Positions 15,972 through 24,144 of a stretch of DNA of 32,273 nucleotides are shown here, piece by piece. The stretch covers positions 1 through 32,273 of the forward strand of contig CAMWUW010000018.1 of assembly GCA_947177525.1 (NCBI GenBank), read 5' to 3'. Below the pieces are notes generated by a model. That model was not told where the DNA came from, searched no databases, and saw only the letters and a program-made list of their open reading frames with translations. Made by a program: the position numbers and the translations under genes. The DNA is from an uncultured Bacteroidales bacterium. GTDB lineage: Bacteria; Bacteroidota; Bacteroidia; Bacteroidales; UBA932. Position 1 is the first letter of the stretch; each line of letters begins with the position of its first letter.

Positions 15972-17042
15972 TTAGAAACATTTCATGTTCTCTGGCAGTC
16001 CGGGGCGCATAATGTCTTTCCTGTCAAGCCCCTTGTACTTGTCCTCGGGCCGGTAGGGGATGCCGATCTTGTCCAGAAGCGGCTCAACCGCAACCTGATG
16101 AAGCTGCAGGCCGAGATCCCACGGGTCGTATCCGAGGACAAGCCCGGCAACTTCCTCATACGTGAACACAGGTATGCCGAATCCTCCTGCACCGTATGTC
16201 TTGCCTTCCATTTCCGCTATCACATACTGCCATCTGTCAAGGAAATAAGGACAGCCCGGGCAGTTGGTGATAATCATGTCAGGCCTGTATGGCTCCATTG
16301 ACTCGAATTTTTTGTGTGTATTTGAGATGGAATAGCCTCTGTTGGCCTTTATGTGGTACTGCCTGAATCCATAGCCGCAGCAATGTCTGCGCTCCGGATA
16401 GTCTATCACATTTCCGCCCCATGACTCAACCATTCCCGCAAGAACATACGGATATTCAGCTCCTCCGACACCTTTGGACGGGAACATCTTGGCATAGTGG
16501 CATCCAATGTGCTCAACGACCCTGAGAGGCTCCCCGGTCTCCCTGTTGACAAGCCTGAACTTTGCCTTCTCGGCTATCAGGTTTCTGAATTTATATATCA
16601 GGTCGCTGGAGTGGGCGAGGTATTTGGGCTTATTGAACTCTTTCCGGCAGGCTTTCCACAGCATTTCCCTGATTCTTGCCTCAAGTTCCGGAAATTCGTG
16701 CCATGTCTGCAGAATTTCCGTGTAGTTGCCGAATGAGGTTATGCATGAAGCCACATAATTTTCATATCCGGCTTCAGTCATGAGTGCAAACTGCCTCGCC
16801 ACTATTGTCATGGCCGTCTCCTGCGGGATGGTGTCGCAGTGGTATGCAATGCCTCCGCATGTCGTATGGTGCTCAGTCTCGTAGAAATCCTTCTTCAGGA
16901 TATTGCGGCATATTTCCATAAGCATCTTTTCCGAAGCCGGAAAAAAATTCTGCCTTATGCAGCTTCTTACGTAGAACCATTTGTCGTCAGGAATTTCCTT
17001 CTGATATTCCGACCATATTTTCTGTTTTCCCTGATAAATCAT
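15972..17042 (-). CDS. HdrB-like CCG-domain protein with a degenerate first cluster motif
   Basis: The 356-residue protein has two CCG-like halves. The second is complete: C181, C221-C222 and C261-x2-C264. The first is altered: C28, then TCGG (C62) where CCG is expected, and C100-I-T-S where the last cysteine should be. HdrB normally binds two non-cubane 4Fe-4S clusters and is the disulfide-cleaving subunit. Here only the C-terminal site looks intact, which would make it a single-cluster form. The ATG overlaps the preceding HdrC-like stop by ATGA (17039-17042). The C-terminal stretch from about residue 285 is longer than in typical HdrB, and its role is unknown. Confidence 0.85.
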   Translation of the reverse strand: MIYQGKQKIWSEYQKEIPDDKWFYVRSCIRQNFFPASEKMLMEICRNILKKDFYETEHHTTCGGIAYHCDTIPQETAMTIVARQFALMTEAGYENYVASCITSFGNYTEILQTWHEFPELEARIREMLWKACRKEFNKPKYLAHSSDLIYKFRNLIAEKAKFRLVNRETGEPLRVVEHIGCHYAKMFPSKGVGGAEYPYVLAGMVESWGGNVIDYPERRHCCGYGFRQYHIKANRGYSISNTHKKFESMEPYRPDMIITNCPGCPYFLDRWQYVIAEMEGKTYGAGGFGIPVFTYEEVAGLVLGYDPWDLGLQLHQVAVEPLLDKIGIPYRPEDKYKGLDRKDIMRPGLPENMKCF

Positions 17043-17743
17043 AGCTGTTCCTCATTAAGGTGTCCTTCAGAGCAGTGCCCGAACGTATAGTTGAAATATT
17101 CCTCCATGGACATTCCCATTTCCTTTGCCTTTTCGGCAGAGAATTTTTCCACGTTCTCAATTCTTTCCGTTCCTCCCGTGACGTCAAAAATGCTCTTGAG
17201 CTCGTCAAGGGATTCCTGGGGTATTTTCCTCAGCACTCCCGGACCTTCTCCCCGGAAATTTGCCCCGAGTCTTGCGAAACTGTCTTCAAGATGCTCCGTA
17301 TGCCATTTCCATACAGGGCCGGACTCCACATGGTCTTCCCATCTGAATGTGTCAGGATATATGCAGTAGCCGTACTTGAGGATATTGCCGGTCAACATCT
17401 TTGTGAGAGGGTAGAGCTGCCTTCCCTTTTCCGAGCAGACGAAATACCCGAGACGGGCCGAAAGATTGCGCAAAGCCATTATTACCAGGCCCGGGCCGTT
17501 CTTGCGGGGGCACCTGGTCACGCATGACATGCATTCTCCGCAGTACCAGATGACGTCGCTCTTGAGCAGCTGCACGATTTCTTCGTCATCGCCGCGCTGT
17601 ACTGTGTCCACTATCTTGCGGGGGTCATATTTATAGAATTCTGCCGCAGGGCATATAGCAGTGCAGGTACCGCAGTTTATGCATGTTTTCAGACCCTCCT
17701 TGATACGGTAGTCTTCCTTCAGCATGTCGTAGAGTTTTCCCAT
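17039..17743 (-). CDS. HdrC-like iron-sulfur subunit with C-terminal extension
   Basis: The 234-residue protein has two 4Fe-4S motifs: C21-x2-C24-x2-C27-x3-C31-P and C68-x2-C71-x2-C74-x3-C78-P. An unrecognised extension of about 130 residues follows. I choose the ATG at 17743 (MGKLYDMLKE), which has a purine-rich CGGAGAA just upstream. A longer frame from 17809 would run into the end of the exchanger gene. It is the first Hdr-type gene of the block, 41 bp after the exchanger stop. It should pair with the HdrB-like protein encoded next. Confidence 0.85.
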   Translation of the reverse strand: MGKLYDMLKEDYRIKEGLKTCINCGTCTAICPAAEFYKYDPRKIVDTVQRGDDEEIVQLLKSDVIWYCGECMSCVTRCPRKNGPGLVIMALRNLSARLGYFVCSEKGRQLYPLTKMLTGNILKYGYCIYPDTFRWEDHVESGPVWKWHTEHLEDSFARLGANFRGEGPGVLRKIPQESLDELKSIFDVTGGTERIENVEKFSAEKAKEMGMSMEEYFNYTFGHCSEGHLNEEQL

Positions 17744-17784
17744 TTCTCCGATTTTAAGAATAATCCATTGAATAATGACTGCTC

Positions 17785-18762
17785 CTAATAAGGATTGATG
17801 AACAGCCATGTCATGTATGCAGCTTCCATTGCCAGCAGCATTCCGCCCTCAAACCTGTCCAGCTTTTTGGCCTCGAAAGTATACGCGCTGGCGAGAATGA
17901 ATATCGAACTTATCATTATGGCCCCGAGGTCGACCGGAGTCATTCCGCCGAAGGACAGCGGGGCTATCACAGCGGAGCCGCCGAGAACCAGAAGTATATT
18001 CGATATGTTGGATCCGAGAATATTTCCAAGGGCAAGCTGTCCGCGTCCTTTTATGGCTGCCACTACGCAGGTGGCAAGTTCCGGAAGAGAAGTTCCGACT
18101 GACATCATTGTAATTGCGATGAATTTTTCAGACAGATGCAGGTGGCCGGCTATTCTCGCGCCCGATTCAACGAAAAGCCTTCCTCCTCCGACGAGTGCCG
18201 CAATGCCTGCCAGGATGAAGAGCACTGCCTTGGTGTTTGAAAGCGGCTTGGGCTCTTTTTCTTTTTCCTGCTCAGTGACATTCTGGCTGTCATGCCTGAA
18301 TGATGACCATATATATAAGGCGAAAATCAGCAGCAGCAGAATGCCTTCCGGACGTCCGAGCTCGTTCCTTCCTATGCCGAAGATGCTTTCCTTCATTCCG
18401 AGGAATATGAGCAGGCCGGTAACCGCGATGTTCAGAGGAATGTCGTTCTTCAGGTTACGCGCTGTTATCGTGAGCGGTGTAATCATGGCGGTCAGGCCGA
18501 GAATCATCATTGTATTGAAGATGTTTGAGCCTATTACATTGCCGATTGCCATGTCTGCCTTGTGCTGGAATGAAGATATGAAGCTGACGACCATCTCAGG
18601 AGCTGATGTGCCTATCCCGACAACTGTCAGTCCGATCAGGAATTCGCTGAGCCCAGACTTTCTTGCCACGGATGATGCTCCGTCAACAAGCCAGTTGGCG
18701 CCGAAAAGTATAAGCAGCAGTCCTGCTGCAAGTATAAAGAATTGTAGAACCATGTTTTTCAA
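17785..18762 (-). CDS. Ca2+/Na+ exchanger family (CaCA, YrbG-like) membrane protein
   Basis: The 325-residue protein has ten predicted helices and the two inverted alpha repeats of CaCA antiporters. These show GIGTSAPEMVVSF with GNVIGSNIFN in the first half and GTSLPELATCVVA with GNILGSNISN in the second. Such proteins swap Ca2+ or other cations for Na+ or H+. A paralogue lies at 21829-22794. This copy begins the block that leads into the Hdr genes. Co-transcription is inferred from a 41-bp gap with no visible promoter or terminator. Confidence 0.92.
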   Translation of the reverse strand: MKNMVLQFFILAAGLLLILFGANWLVDGASSVARKSGLSEFLIGLTVVGIGTSAPEMVVSFISSFQHKADMAIGNVIGSNIFNTMMILGLTAMITPLTITARNLKNDIPLNIAVTGLLIFLGMKESIFGIGRNELGRPEGILLLLIFALYIWSSFRHDSQNVTEQEKEKEPKPLSNTKAVLFILAGIAALVGGGRLFVESGARIAGHLHLSEKFIAITMMSVGTSLPELATCVVAAIKGRGQLALGNILGSNISNILLVLGGSAVIAPLSFGGMTPVDLGAIMISSIFILASAYTFEAKKLDRFEGGMLLAMEAAYMTWLFINPY

Positions 18763-18796
18763 TATCTTTCCCCAAAAATTATGGGAAATAATCTTG

Positions 18797-18804
18797 CAAA
18801 GATA
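18797..18804 (-). promoter_or_regulatory. Putative promoter -7 box for the exchanger-Hdr block
   Basis: The minus strand reads TATCTTTG, an exact TAnnTTTG followed by C as is common. The predicted transcript start is about 18790, giving a leader of about 28 nt before the ATG at 18762. No clear -33 TTTG was found. Confidence 0.5.
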
Positions 18805-18880
18805 AAAATAATTCGGAAATCATTAGCGGAAAAGGTGCACTTTACTGTTGCATATAAGGCAGAATTCCGTCTATTTTGCT

Positions 18881-18888
18881 TATGTTTG
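18881..18888 (+). promoter_or_regulatory. Putative nfeD-like promoter -7 box
   Basis: TATGTTTG matches TAnnTTTG, about 28 nt before the preferred ATG at 18916. It supports that start over an upstream in-frame ATG at 18781, which would lie before the promoter. Confidence 0.45.
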
Positions 18889-18915
18889 CGGACAGAATAT
18901 GAATTTTATATTATC

Positions 18916-20244
18916 ATGAGACGTTTTATTGCGGCTGCCTGCGCCTTTGTATTGTGTGCTGCAGCATACGGCAGTGATTCACTTGCTGTTTTCTATCGGA
19001 TACGGATTGACAGCGACATAAACCGGCAGTCCCAGAGAAGGCTGGTGCTCGGTCTGGACAAGGCCTGCAAGGCAGGCGCCGACTATGTCCTGCTTGACAT
19101 AGACACGTATGGAGGTGCTGTGGACGCAGCCGACAGCATACGTACAGCCGTCCTTGGATGCAGCCTTCCTGTAGTGGCCTTTGTCAATATGCAGGCGGCC
19201 TCGGCAGGTGCTCTTATCAGCATTGCCTGTGACTCGATATACATGAAGCCGGGAAGCACTATAGGTGCAGCCACTGTGGTTGACGCATCAGGGAAGGTAA
19301 TGCCGGACAAGTATCAGTCGTTCATGCGCGGCATGATGAGGTCTACTGCCAAAGTAAACGGGCGCGATCCGCATATAGCCGAATCCATGGTCGACACGGC
19401 AGGTGTTCTCAGCCTGACGCCTGACGAGGCTGTGGAAGCCGGATATTGCGAGGGTGTATGTGCTGATGTCCATGAGGTTGCCTCTGCCGTGACGTCCGGT
19501 GAGGACTATGTAATCGTGAATATGGACGATGACCTAACATGGCTGGAGCGGCTGGTGCATCTGCTTCTTAATCCTGTGCTGCAGGGCATATTCCTGATGA
19601 TGATAATAGGAGGAATATATATTGAGATACGGACTCCGGGCATCGGGCTGCCGCTTGCAGTGGCTGTGCTTGGCGCAGTCCTTTATTTTTCGCCCCTTTT
19701 TATCGAAAACCTGGCTGCCTATTGGGAAATCCTGCTTTTTGTGGCCGGGCTTGTGCTGATTGGCCTTGAGATTTTCGTCATTCCGGGATTCGGAGTATGC
19801 GGAATATCGGGAATCGTTGCAGTAATACTTTCACTGGCCTTTGCAATGACGGACAATTCCGAACTCTTCCGCTTTGACGGCACATTTACGCTTATGCCTG
19901 TGCTCATGCCGGTATGTACCGTGATCGTTTCAGCGTCAGCCGCCATTTTCGGCTCAGTACTGATTGTCAGGAAGCTATATTCGACGCGCTCTTTTGACCA
20001 TATCGCCCTGAGGCAGGAATTAAGTTCCTCAGAAGGTTTCACCAGTTTCCTGCCAGGTCTGGAAGATCTTGTTGGAGAGAATGTAGTGGCTTTTGTGGAC
20101 ATGCATCCGTCAGGCAAGGTAAAGACTGCTGACGGACGCATTATCGAGGCCTCTGTCAAATTCGGAGGCTTTGCAGACAAAGGGGAGACCCTTAGGGTCG
20201 TCTCGGCAGAGCAGGGGCGGCTTTATTGTGAAAAACTGCGGTAA
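18916..20244 (+). CDS. nfeD: NfeD-like membrane serine protease (ClpP-class domain plus OB domain)
   Basis: The 442-residue protein starts with a signal-type segment (MRRFIAAACAFVLCAAAYGS). A ClpP-like domain follows, with LLDIDTYGGAVDAA, the nucleophile region NMQAASAGAL (S96) and GSTIGAATVV. After it come about four membrane helices (roughly residues 215-350) and an OB-type NfeD domain at the end (about 380-440, including DLVGENVVAFVDMHPSG). The family works with stomatin/SPFH proteins in membrane quality control; none is in the window. I choose 18916 because the longer frame from 18781 encodes no domain and would precede the promoter box. It is divergent from the exchanger and convergent with the rRNA methyltransferase. 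Confidence 0.88.
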   Translation: MRRFIAAACAFVLCAAAYGSDSLAVFYRIRIDSDINRQSQRRLVLGLDKACKAGADYVLLDIDTYGGAVDAADSIRTAVLGCSLPVVAFVNMQAASAGALISIACDSIYMKPGSTIGAATVVDASGKVMPDKYQSFMRGMMRSTAKVNGRDPHIAESMVDTAGVLSLTPDEAVEAGYCEGVCADVHEVASAVTSGEDYVIVNMDDDLTWLERLVHLLLNPVLQGIFLMMIIGGIYIEIRTPGIGLPLAVAVLGAVLYFSPLFIENLAAYWEILLFVAGLVLIGLEIFVIPGFGVCGISGIVAVILSLAFAMTDNSELFRFDGTFTLMPVLMPVCTVIVSASAAIFGSVLIVRKLYSTRSFDHIALRQELSSSEGFTSFLPGLEDLVGENVVAFVDMHPSGKVKTADGRIIEASVKFGGFADKGETLRVVSAEQGRLYCEKLR

Positions 20245-20279
20245 TCAGCCGCTGTGCTACTGAGAGAGCTTGCCGGTTG

Positions 20280-21686
20280 TCATTTGCGTACCAGGGACAC
20301 CACGTTCTCGACATGGTGGGTATGCGGGAACATGTCGACCGGCCTCACTGCTGTTATGTCATAGTCGCGGCACAGGATTTCAAGGTCGCGTGCCTGTGAT
20401 GCCGGATTGCAGCTCACATATACGATACGTTCCGGTGATGCGTTCAGAATGACCTGGGCCACATCCGGATGTATTCCTGCGCGCGGAGGGTCAAGTATCA
20501 CTACGTCAGGCTTGCCGTGCTCTTCTATGAAACTGTCTGTCAGGATGTCTTTCATGTCACCGGCAAAGAATTCGCAGTTTGATATCCCGTTGGCCTCGGC
20601 ATTGGCTTCCGCATCGCGGATGGCCTCTGGAACATATTCTATTCCAATGACTTTGGATGCATTGCGCGATACGAATTGTGCAATTGTTCCGGTTCCTGTA
20701 TAGAGGTCATATACTGTCTCGGTTCCGGTCAGGGCTGCATATTCACGTGTGAGGCTGTACAGATTGTAGGCCTGGCGTGTATTGGTCTGGTAGAACGATT
20801 TCGGCCCGATCTTGAACCTGAGGCCCTCCATGTATTCGTATATTGCCTCTTCTCCTTTATAGAGCGTGCATTCAAGATCTGCAATCGAATCGTTTGGCTT
20901 TCCGTTTATCACATAGTACAGCGAAGTGATCTGCGGGAATTTTTCCGCGACGGCATCCAGCAGGGCAGTGCGCGCTTCCGCGTCTTCATAGTACATGCAC
21001 AGGATCAGCATGACATTTCCGGCATCGGTTGTCCTTATGAACATGTTGCGCAGGAAGCCGCTGTGTTCCCTTATGTTGAAAAATGTCAGGCCATGAGTGA
21101 GGGCATATTCCTTTATGAAAAGCCTTATGCTGTTGGACGGTTCGGGCTGGAGCCAGCAGTGGCTGATGTCCAGGACTTTGTCGAAAAATCGTCCGACATG
21201 GAAGCCGAGCCCGTACCTTTCCTGTTCGGTGAGGGCATCCGGGTTTTCGTCTTCATAAATCCACCTGCGCTGAGAGAAAGTGAATTCCAGCTTGTTGCGG
21301 TAATATGTCGTTGCCTCGGAAGGAACGATAGGGGAGATTTCCGGTATCTGCAGATGCCCGATGCGCACAAGCTGGTCATAGACCTGCTGCTGCTTGGCCT
21401 GAAGCTGCATTTCGTATGGAAGAGGCTGCCATTTGCATCCTCCGCAAACTCCGAAATGGCTGCAGAAAGGTTTCAGGCGATGTTCAGAAGGCTTCACGAT
21501 ACGCAGAATATAGCCCTCCATATAATTCTTCTTCTTTTTGGTCACTTTGACATCGACAATGTCGCCGGGGACAGCGAACTGTACGAACAATACTGTGCCT
21601 TCTACCCGTGCAAGCGCCTTACCCTCTGCTGCAACAGCCTCAATGACTACATTTTCAAGAATTATATCCTGCTTCTTCCTTCCCAT
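20280..21686 (-). CDS. rlmD: 23S rRNA (uracil-5-)-methyltransferase, RlmD/RlmCD type
   Basis: The 468-residue protein has a TRAM domain at the start and the 4Fe-4S ligands C75, C81, C84 and C177. Its Rossmann methylase domain shows KSFYQTN, DLYTGTGTIAQ, LDPPRAGIHP, the nucleophile C426 in YVSCNPASQARDL, and the catalytic E460 in HHVENV. It makes 5-methyluridine in 23S rRNA with SAM. Whether the target is U747, U1939 or both cannot be settled from sequence. The exchanger upstream is separated by a terminator (21723-21744). Confidence 0.93.
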   Translation of the reverse strand: MGRKKQDIILENVVIEAVAAEGKALARVEGTVLFVQFAVPGDIVDVKVTKKKKNYMEGYILRIVKPSEHRLKPFCSHFGVCGGCKWQPLPYEMQLQAKQQQVYDQLVRIGHLQIPEISPIVPSEATTYYRNKLEFTFSQRRWIYEDENPDALTEQERYGLGFHVGRFFDKVLDISHCWLQPEPSNSIRLFIKEYALTHGLTFFNIREHSGFLRNMFIRTTDAGNVMLILCMYYEDAEARTALLDAVAEKFPQITSLYYVINGKPNDSIADLECTLYKGEEAIYEYMEGLRFKIGPKSFYQTNTRQAYNLYSLTREYAALTGTETVYDLYTGTGTIAQFVSRNASKVIGIEYVPEAIRDAEANAEANGISNCEFFAGDMKDILTDSFIEEHGKPDVVILDPPRAGIHPDVAQVILNASPERIVYVSCNPASQARDLEILCRDYDITAVRPVDMFPHTHHVENVVSLVRK

Positions 21687-21722
21687 GATGACTTTTCTGT
21701 GTTATAAACTTTAAAATAAAAT

Positions 21723-21744
21723 GCCCCGATTTATGAATCGGGGC
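21723..21744 (-). terminator. Intrinsic terminator after the second exchanger gene
   Basis: A perfect 9-bp stem GCCCCGATT (21723-21731) pairs with AATCGGGGC (21736-21744) around a 4-nt loop. On the minus strand it is followed by a T-rich tract. It separates the exchanger transcript from the methyltransferase gene. Confidence 0.85.
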
Positions 21745-21828
21745 TGCAAAATTATCAAATAAATTCAGAATCTTCCCAAGAAGATGTCCAAAAGTTTGCA
21801 TTTATCCATGTTTGTCTTCCTGTAACCG

Positions 21829-22794
21829 TCATTCCAACATGGTGTGCAGACTTGTCTGGCTGAGAATAAGGCTGCAATTATATGCTATGAAGCCGCAGAG
21901 CATGATTATTCCTGCTCCGCGGCTTATTTTCCCTCTTGCCCCGGCCAATGGAAGGGCCACGACGGCCGCTGTCATTACAAGGTAGTCTGCTGAAGTGATT
22001 CCGGAAGGGTGAAGGGGAGTCACCAATGGCGTAAGTCCGAGTATCAGGGTGATGTTGAAGATATTCGAGCCCACGATGTTTCCAAGGGCAAGGCTTGTGT
22101 TCTTTTTCAGTGCGGCAGTGACTGATGCGGCAAGTTCAGGGAGTGATGTGCCGCATGCAATGAGCGTTATGGAAATGAATGCGTCGCTGGCTCCCCATGA
22201 TTTGGCTATTATGACGGCATTGTCGACAAACTGGTCGCAGCTGAAGGCCAGCAGGGCCAGTCCTGCAGCAGTCTTGGCCACGGATTTCCAAAGAGGGGAG
22301 GCCTCATCGGCATGCTGCGGAGTGTCACTGCTGTTTTGTCTGCCGCGCCATAATGAATATGACATGAATATGGCGAACATAAGCAGCAGTACCATTGCGT
22401 CGATACGTCCGAGCACCGGTTCGCTTCCTGTGAAGAAATTGAAGAGCAGCAGAATCATGAGTATTGTCACGAAGATGCAGAATGGTATCTCGAATCTCAT
22501 GTTGTCCCTGTCAACGGCTATCGGAAAGAAGACCGCAGTCAATCCGAGGATGCCGAGGATGTTGAATATGTTTGATCCGACGACATTGCCGATTGCGATA
22601 TCTGCGTTGCCCTGTGCCGCTCCAACCATGCTGACGGCAAGTTCAGGCATGGAAGTGCCTATGCCTACTATGGCGGCACCTATCACGAATTCGGAAAGCC
22701 GGAAACGCTTGGCGATTGATACTGCGCCGTCCACAAGCCAGTCAGCTCCGGCCATTATGCCGAAAAAGGCGGCTGCAATGATTATGTATTCCAT
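21829..22794 (-). CDS. Ca2+/Na+ exchanger family (CaCA) membrane protein, paralogue
   Basis: The 321-residue protein has the same layout as the exchanger at 17785-18762. The alpha repeats GIGTSMPELAVSM with GNVVGSNIFN and ACGTSLPELAASV with GNIVGSNIFN are present, together with ten helices. The two proteins are clearly related, but sequence differs throughout, so this is an old duplication. The small membrane protein gene at 22797-23252 ends 2 bp before this start, so the two form an operon. The cation transported is unknown. Confidence 0.92.
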   Translation of the reverse strand: MEYIIIAAAFFGIMAGADWLVDGAVSIAKRFRLSEFVIGAAIVGIGTSMPELAVSMVGAAQGNADIAIGNVVGSNIFNILGILGLTAVFFPIAVDRDNMRFEIPFCIFVTILMILLLFNFFTGSEPVLGRIDAMVLLLMFAIFMSYSLWRGRQNSSDTPQHADEASPLWKSVAKTAAGLALLAFSCDQFVDNAVIIAKSWGASDAFISITLIACGTSLPELAASVTAALKKNTSLALGNIVGSNIFNITLILGLTPLVTPLHPSGITSADYLVMTAAVVALPLAGARGKISRGAGIIMLCGFIAYNCSLILSQTSLHTMLE

Positions 22795-22796
22795 TT

Positions 22797-23252
22797 TTAT
22801 TTTCCTGTAAGCGCGGTAATGGTATCAATGTCGTATTCGTAAACTTTTGTGCACGGCACATATTTGTACGGCACATACTCAAAGAGCTGTACATACGCGT
22901 TTCCTGATTTCTTGTTTTTGTAGATGTCCAGCCTCAGACCGTTTCCCTTGCCTTCTTCACTGATGAGGATTCCCGTGCCTTTTTTATGTGACTCAAGCTG
23001 TGATTCAATGTCAGAACGCATGCTTTGAGGGAAGAAACGTTCTGTCCTGCAGTATCTTATCCCTGTTTCCGTGTCCTTGTAGCCTGTTTTTGAGAAAAGC
23101 AGCATTATTATCCCCGCGAAAATCATGAAAAATCCTATCAGGTTGACTGAGACTGAGGTAGGCAGGGCAACGAGTATGATTCCTGCTATTGAAAGGGTTG
23201 ATGAAATGGCGATGTCTTTTGTTGAACGTATTCTTGTAAATGTCTTTTCCAT
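22797..23252 (-). CDS. Small membrane protein of unknown function
   Basis: The 151-residue protein has two adjacent hydrophobic helices (about residues 14-33 and 36-54) as a hairpin, then a soluble tail of about 95 residues with lysines and tyrosines (YVPYKYVPCTKVYEYD). I do not recognise the family. Location just upstream of the second exchanger, with a 2-bp gap, suggests a functional or regulatory link to it, but no evidence goes beyond that. Confidence 0.75.
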   Translation of the reverse strand: MEKTFTRIRSTKDIAISSTLSIAGIILVALPTSVSVNLIGFFMIFAGIIMLLFSKTGYKDTETGIRYCRTERFFPQSMRSDIESQLESHKKGTGILISEEGKGNGLRLDIYKNKKSGNAYVQLFEYVPYKYVPCTKVYEYDIDTITALTGK

Positions 23253-23451
23253 AATGATTCAGTATTATAAGGTTTTTATTATCTGCAGTACTGCCATGCT
23301 TTTGGAGGCTGTACTGCGTTTGGTGCGCCGGCGGCGGTACATCATCATGTAAATACATGAGGATGCATGGGATGCAGCCGGCAGCCTGCCGGTCATCGTG
23401 TGACAGTTCCCGGCAGTATTTTTTTAAATGTACCTTTCGGTGGAAAAGACT
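23253..23451. other. Intergenic region without a recognised gene
   Basis: About 200 bp with a 7-bp inverted repeat GCAGTAC (23285-23291) to GTACTGC (23311-23317), and a near-perfect palindrome CCGGCAG-C-CTGCCGG at 23378-23392. It separates the small membrane protein gene from the uncertain ORF. I see no promoter consensus. Confidence 0.4.
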
Positions 23452-23826
23452 CTAAATCACAAGTTTACGCAGACGTATGAATTTATGAGAAGGCTCTTCG
23501 AAACCGGACGGAAAACGTCTTGAACAGTTTAGAAGAGGGGATATTGAGAAATTGTTGTGTGTCTTGCCTGATTTTATAAAGCAGGAGCTGCCGATTTTCT
23601 GTGCCGATGTACGCTTGGCCTGCTGGTGATGCCTGAGAGGTGCAGAACATCCGGTAGGTCTCGGTGGACTGCATGCTGCCTTGTGCTGTGAAAAAAATGA
23701 TGCGGGGACATTCTGTGTGAGAATGTCCTGTATGTCGGCATGCGTTTCTTTTTCTGCTTCTTTATTGAATGAAAGAAAAAAGCAGATGACGGCAGCTGTC
23801 AAATATGTCAGAAGTCTGTATCCCAT
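23452..23826 (-). CDS. Possible small exported protein, unknown family
   Basis: The frame encodes 124 residues from the ATG at 23826. It has a hydrophobic N terminus (LLTYLTAAVICFFLSF), a charged stretch (NKEAEKETHADIQDIL) and a Cys, Pro, Arg and His-rich rest. The C terminus is FIRLRKLVI, an ending I associate with small hypothetical Bacteroidota proteins. A longer frame from 23868 exists. A competing minus-strand frame at 23483-23674 is also open, so the correct frame is not certain. No promoter box was found. Confidence 0.4.
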   Translation of the reverse strand: MGYRLLTYLTAAVICFFLSFNKEAEKETHADIQDILTQNVPASFFSQHKAACSPPRPTGCSAPLRHHQQAKRTSAQKIGSSCFIKSGKTHNNFSISPLLNCSRRFPSGFEEPSHKFIRLRKLVI

Positions 23827-24010
23827 TTGTATCGTCAGGAATTTGCAATAAACGCCGCGCGGGGTCATGCAAAAACTGTGCTGAATTTACGTACTTAACA
23901 TAATGTACATTGTATAACAAAATGACTGAAAAGGGGAGAAAGCAAATTGGAGTCGCGTCCTGTTCTGCCGGAAGAATGCCAAATGTACGGCGGAGTCTTG
24001 TACAAATGAT

Positions 24011-24018
24011 TATCTTTG
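24011..24018 (+). promoter_or_regulatory. Exact Bacteroidota -7 box before small ORFs
   Basis: TATCTTTG matches TAnnTTTG and is followed by CGCCC. Predicted transcription starts near 24024. It would read a 30-codon fragment at 24052, the 69-codon ORF at 24105 and probably the radical SAM gene. A consensus -33 element is not evident. Confidence 0.5.
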
Positions 24019-24144
24019 CGCCCGAAATATCTGATAAGAGTCGGTCCTCTGATGATGACAGGCATTTATTATGCGGTCACGGGAACGCTTGACTGGAAAA
24101 TTTTATGGCTCTCTGCGGCTGGAAGTCTCTCGATGATTTCGTGA
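24016..24144 (+). pseudogene. Short prenyltransferase-like (UbiA/MenA) fragment, possible remnant
   Basis: The frame with the ATG at 24052 reads MMTGIYYAVTGTLDWKILWL and then ends at a TGA (24142-24144). With the preceding codons (RPKYLIRVGPL) it resembles the middle of a UbiA/MenA-family prenyltransferase. Nothing before or after continues that family, so this would be an isolated remnant left by deletion, or chance similarity. Low confidence. Confidence 0.2.

Noticed and set aside
17795..18805. Long open frame (336 codons) opposite the first exchanger, and a similar one at 22049-22810 opposite the second
   Set aside because: Both are shadows of membrane-protein genes. The products are Ser/Pro/Met-rich without domains, and the true genes show full family motifs on the minus strand.
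20676..21707. Long open frame on the plus strand opposite the rlmD gene (343 codons)
   Set aside because: It is antisense to a well-supported methyltransferase, encodes no recognisable domain, and its composition follows from the codon use of the gene on the other strand.
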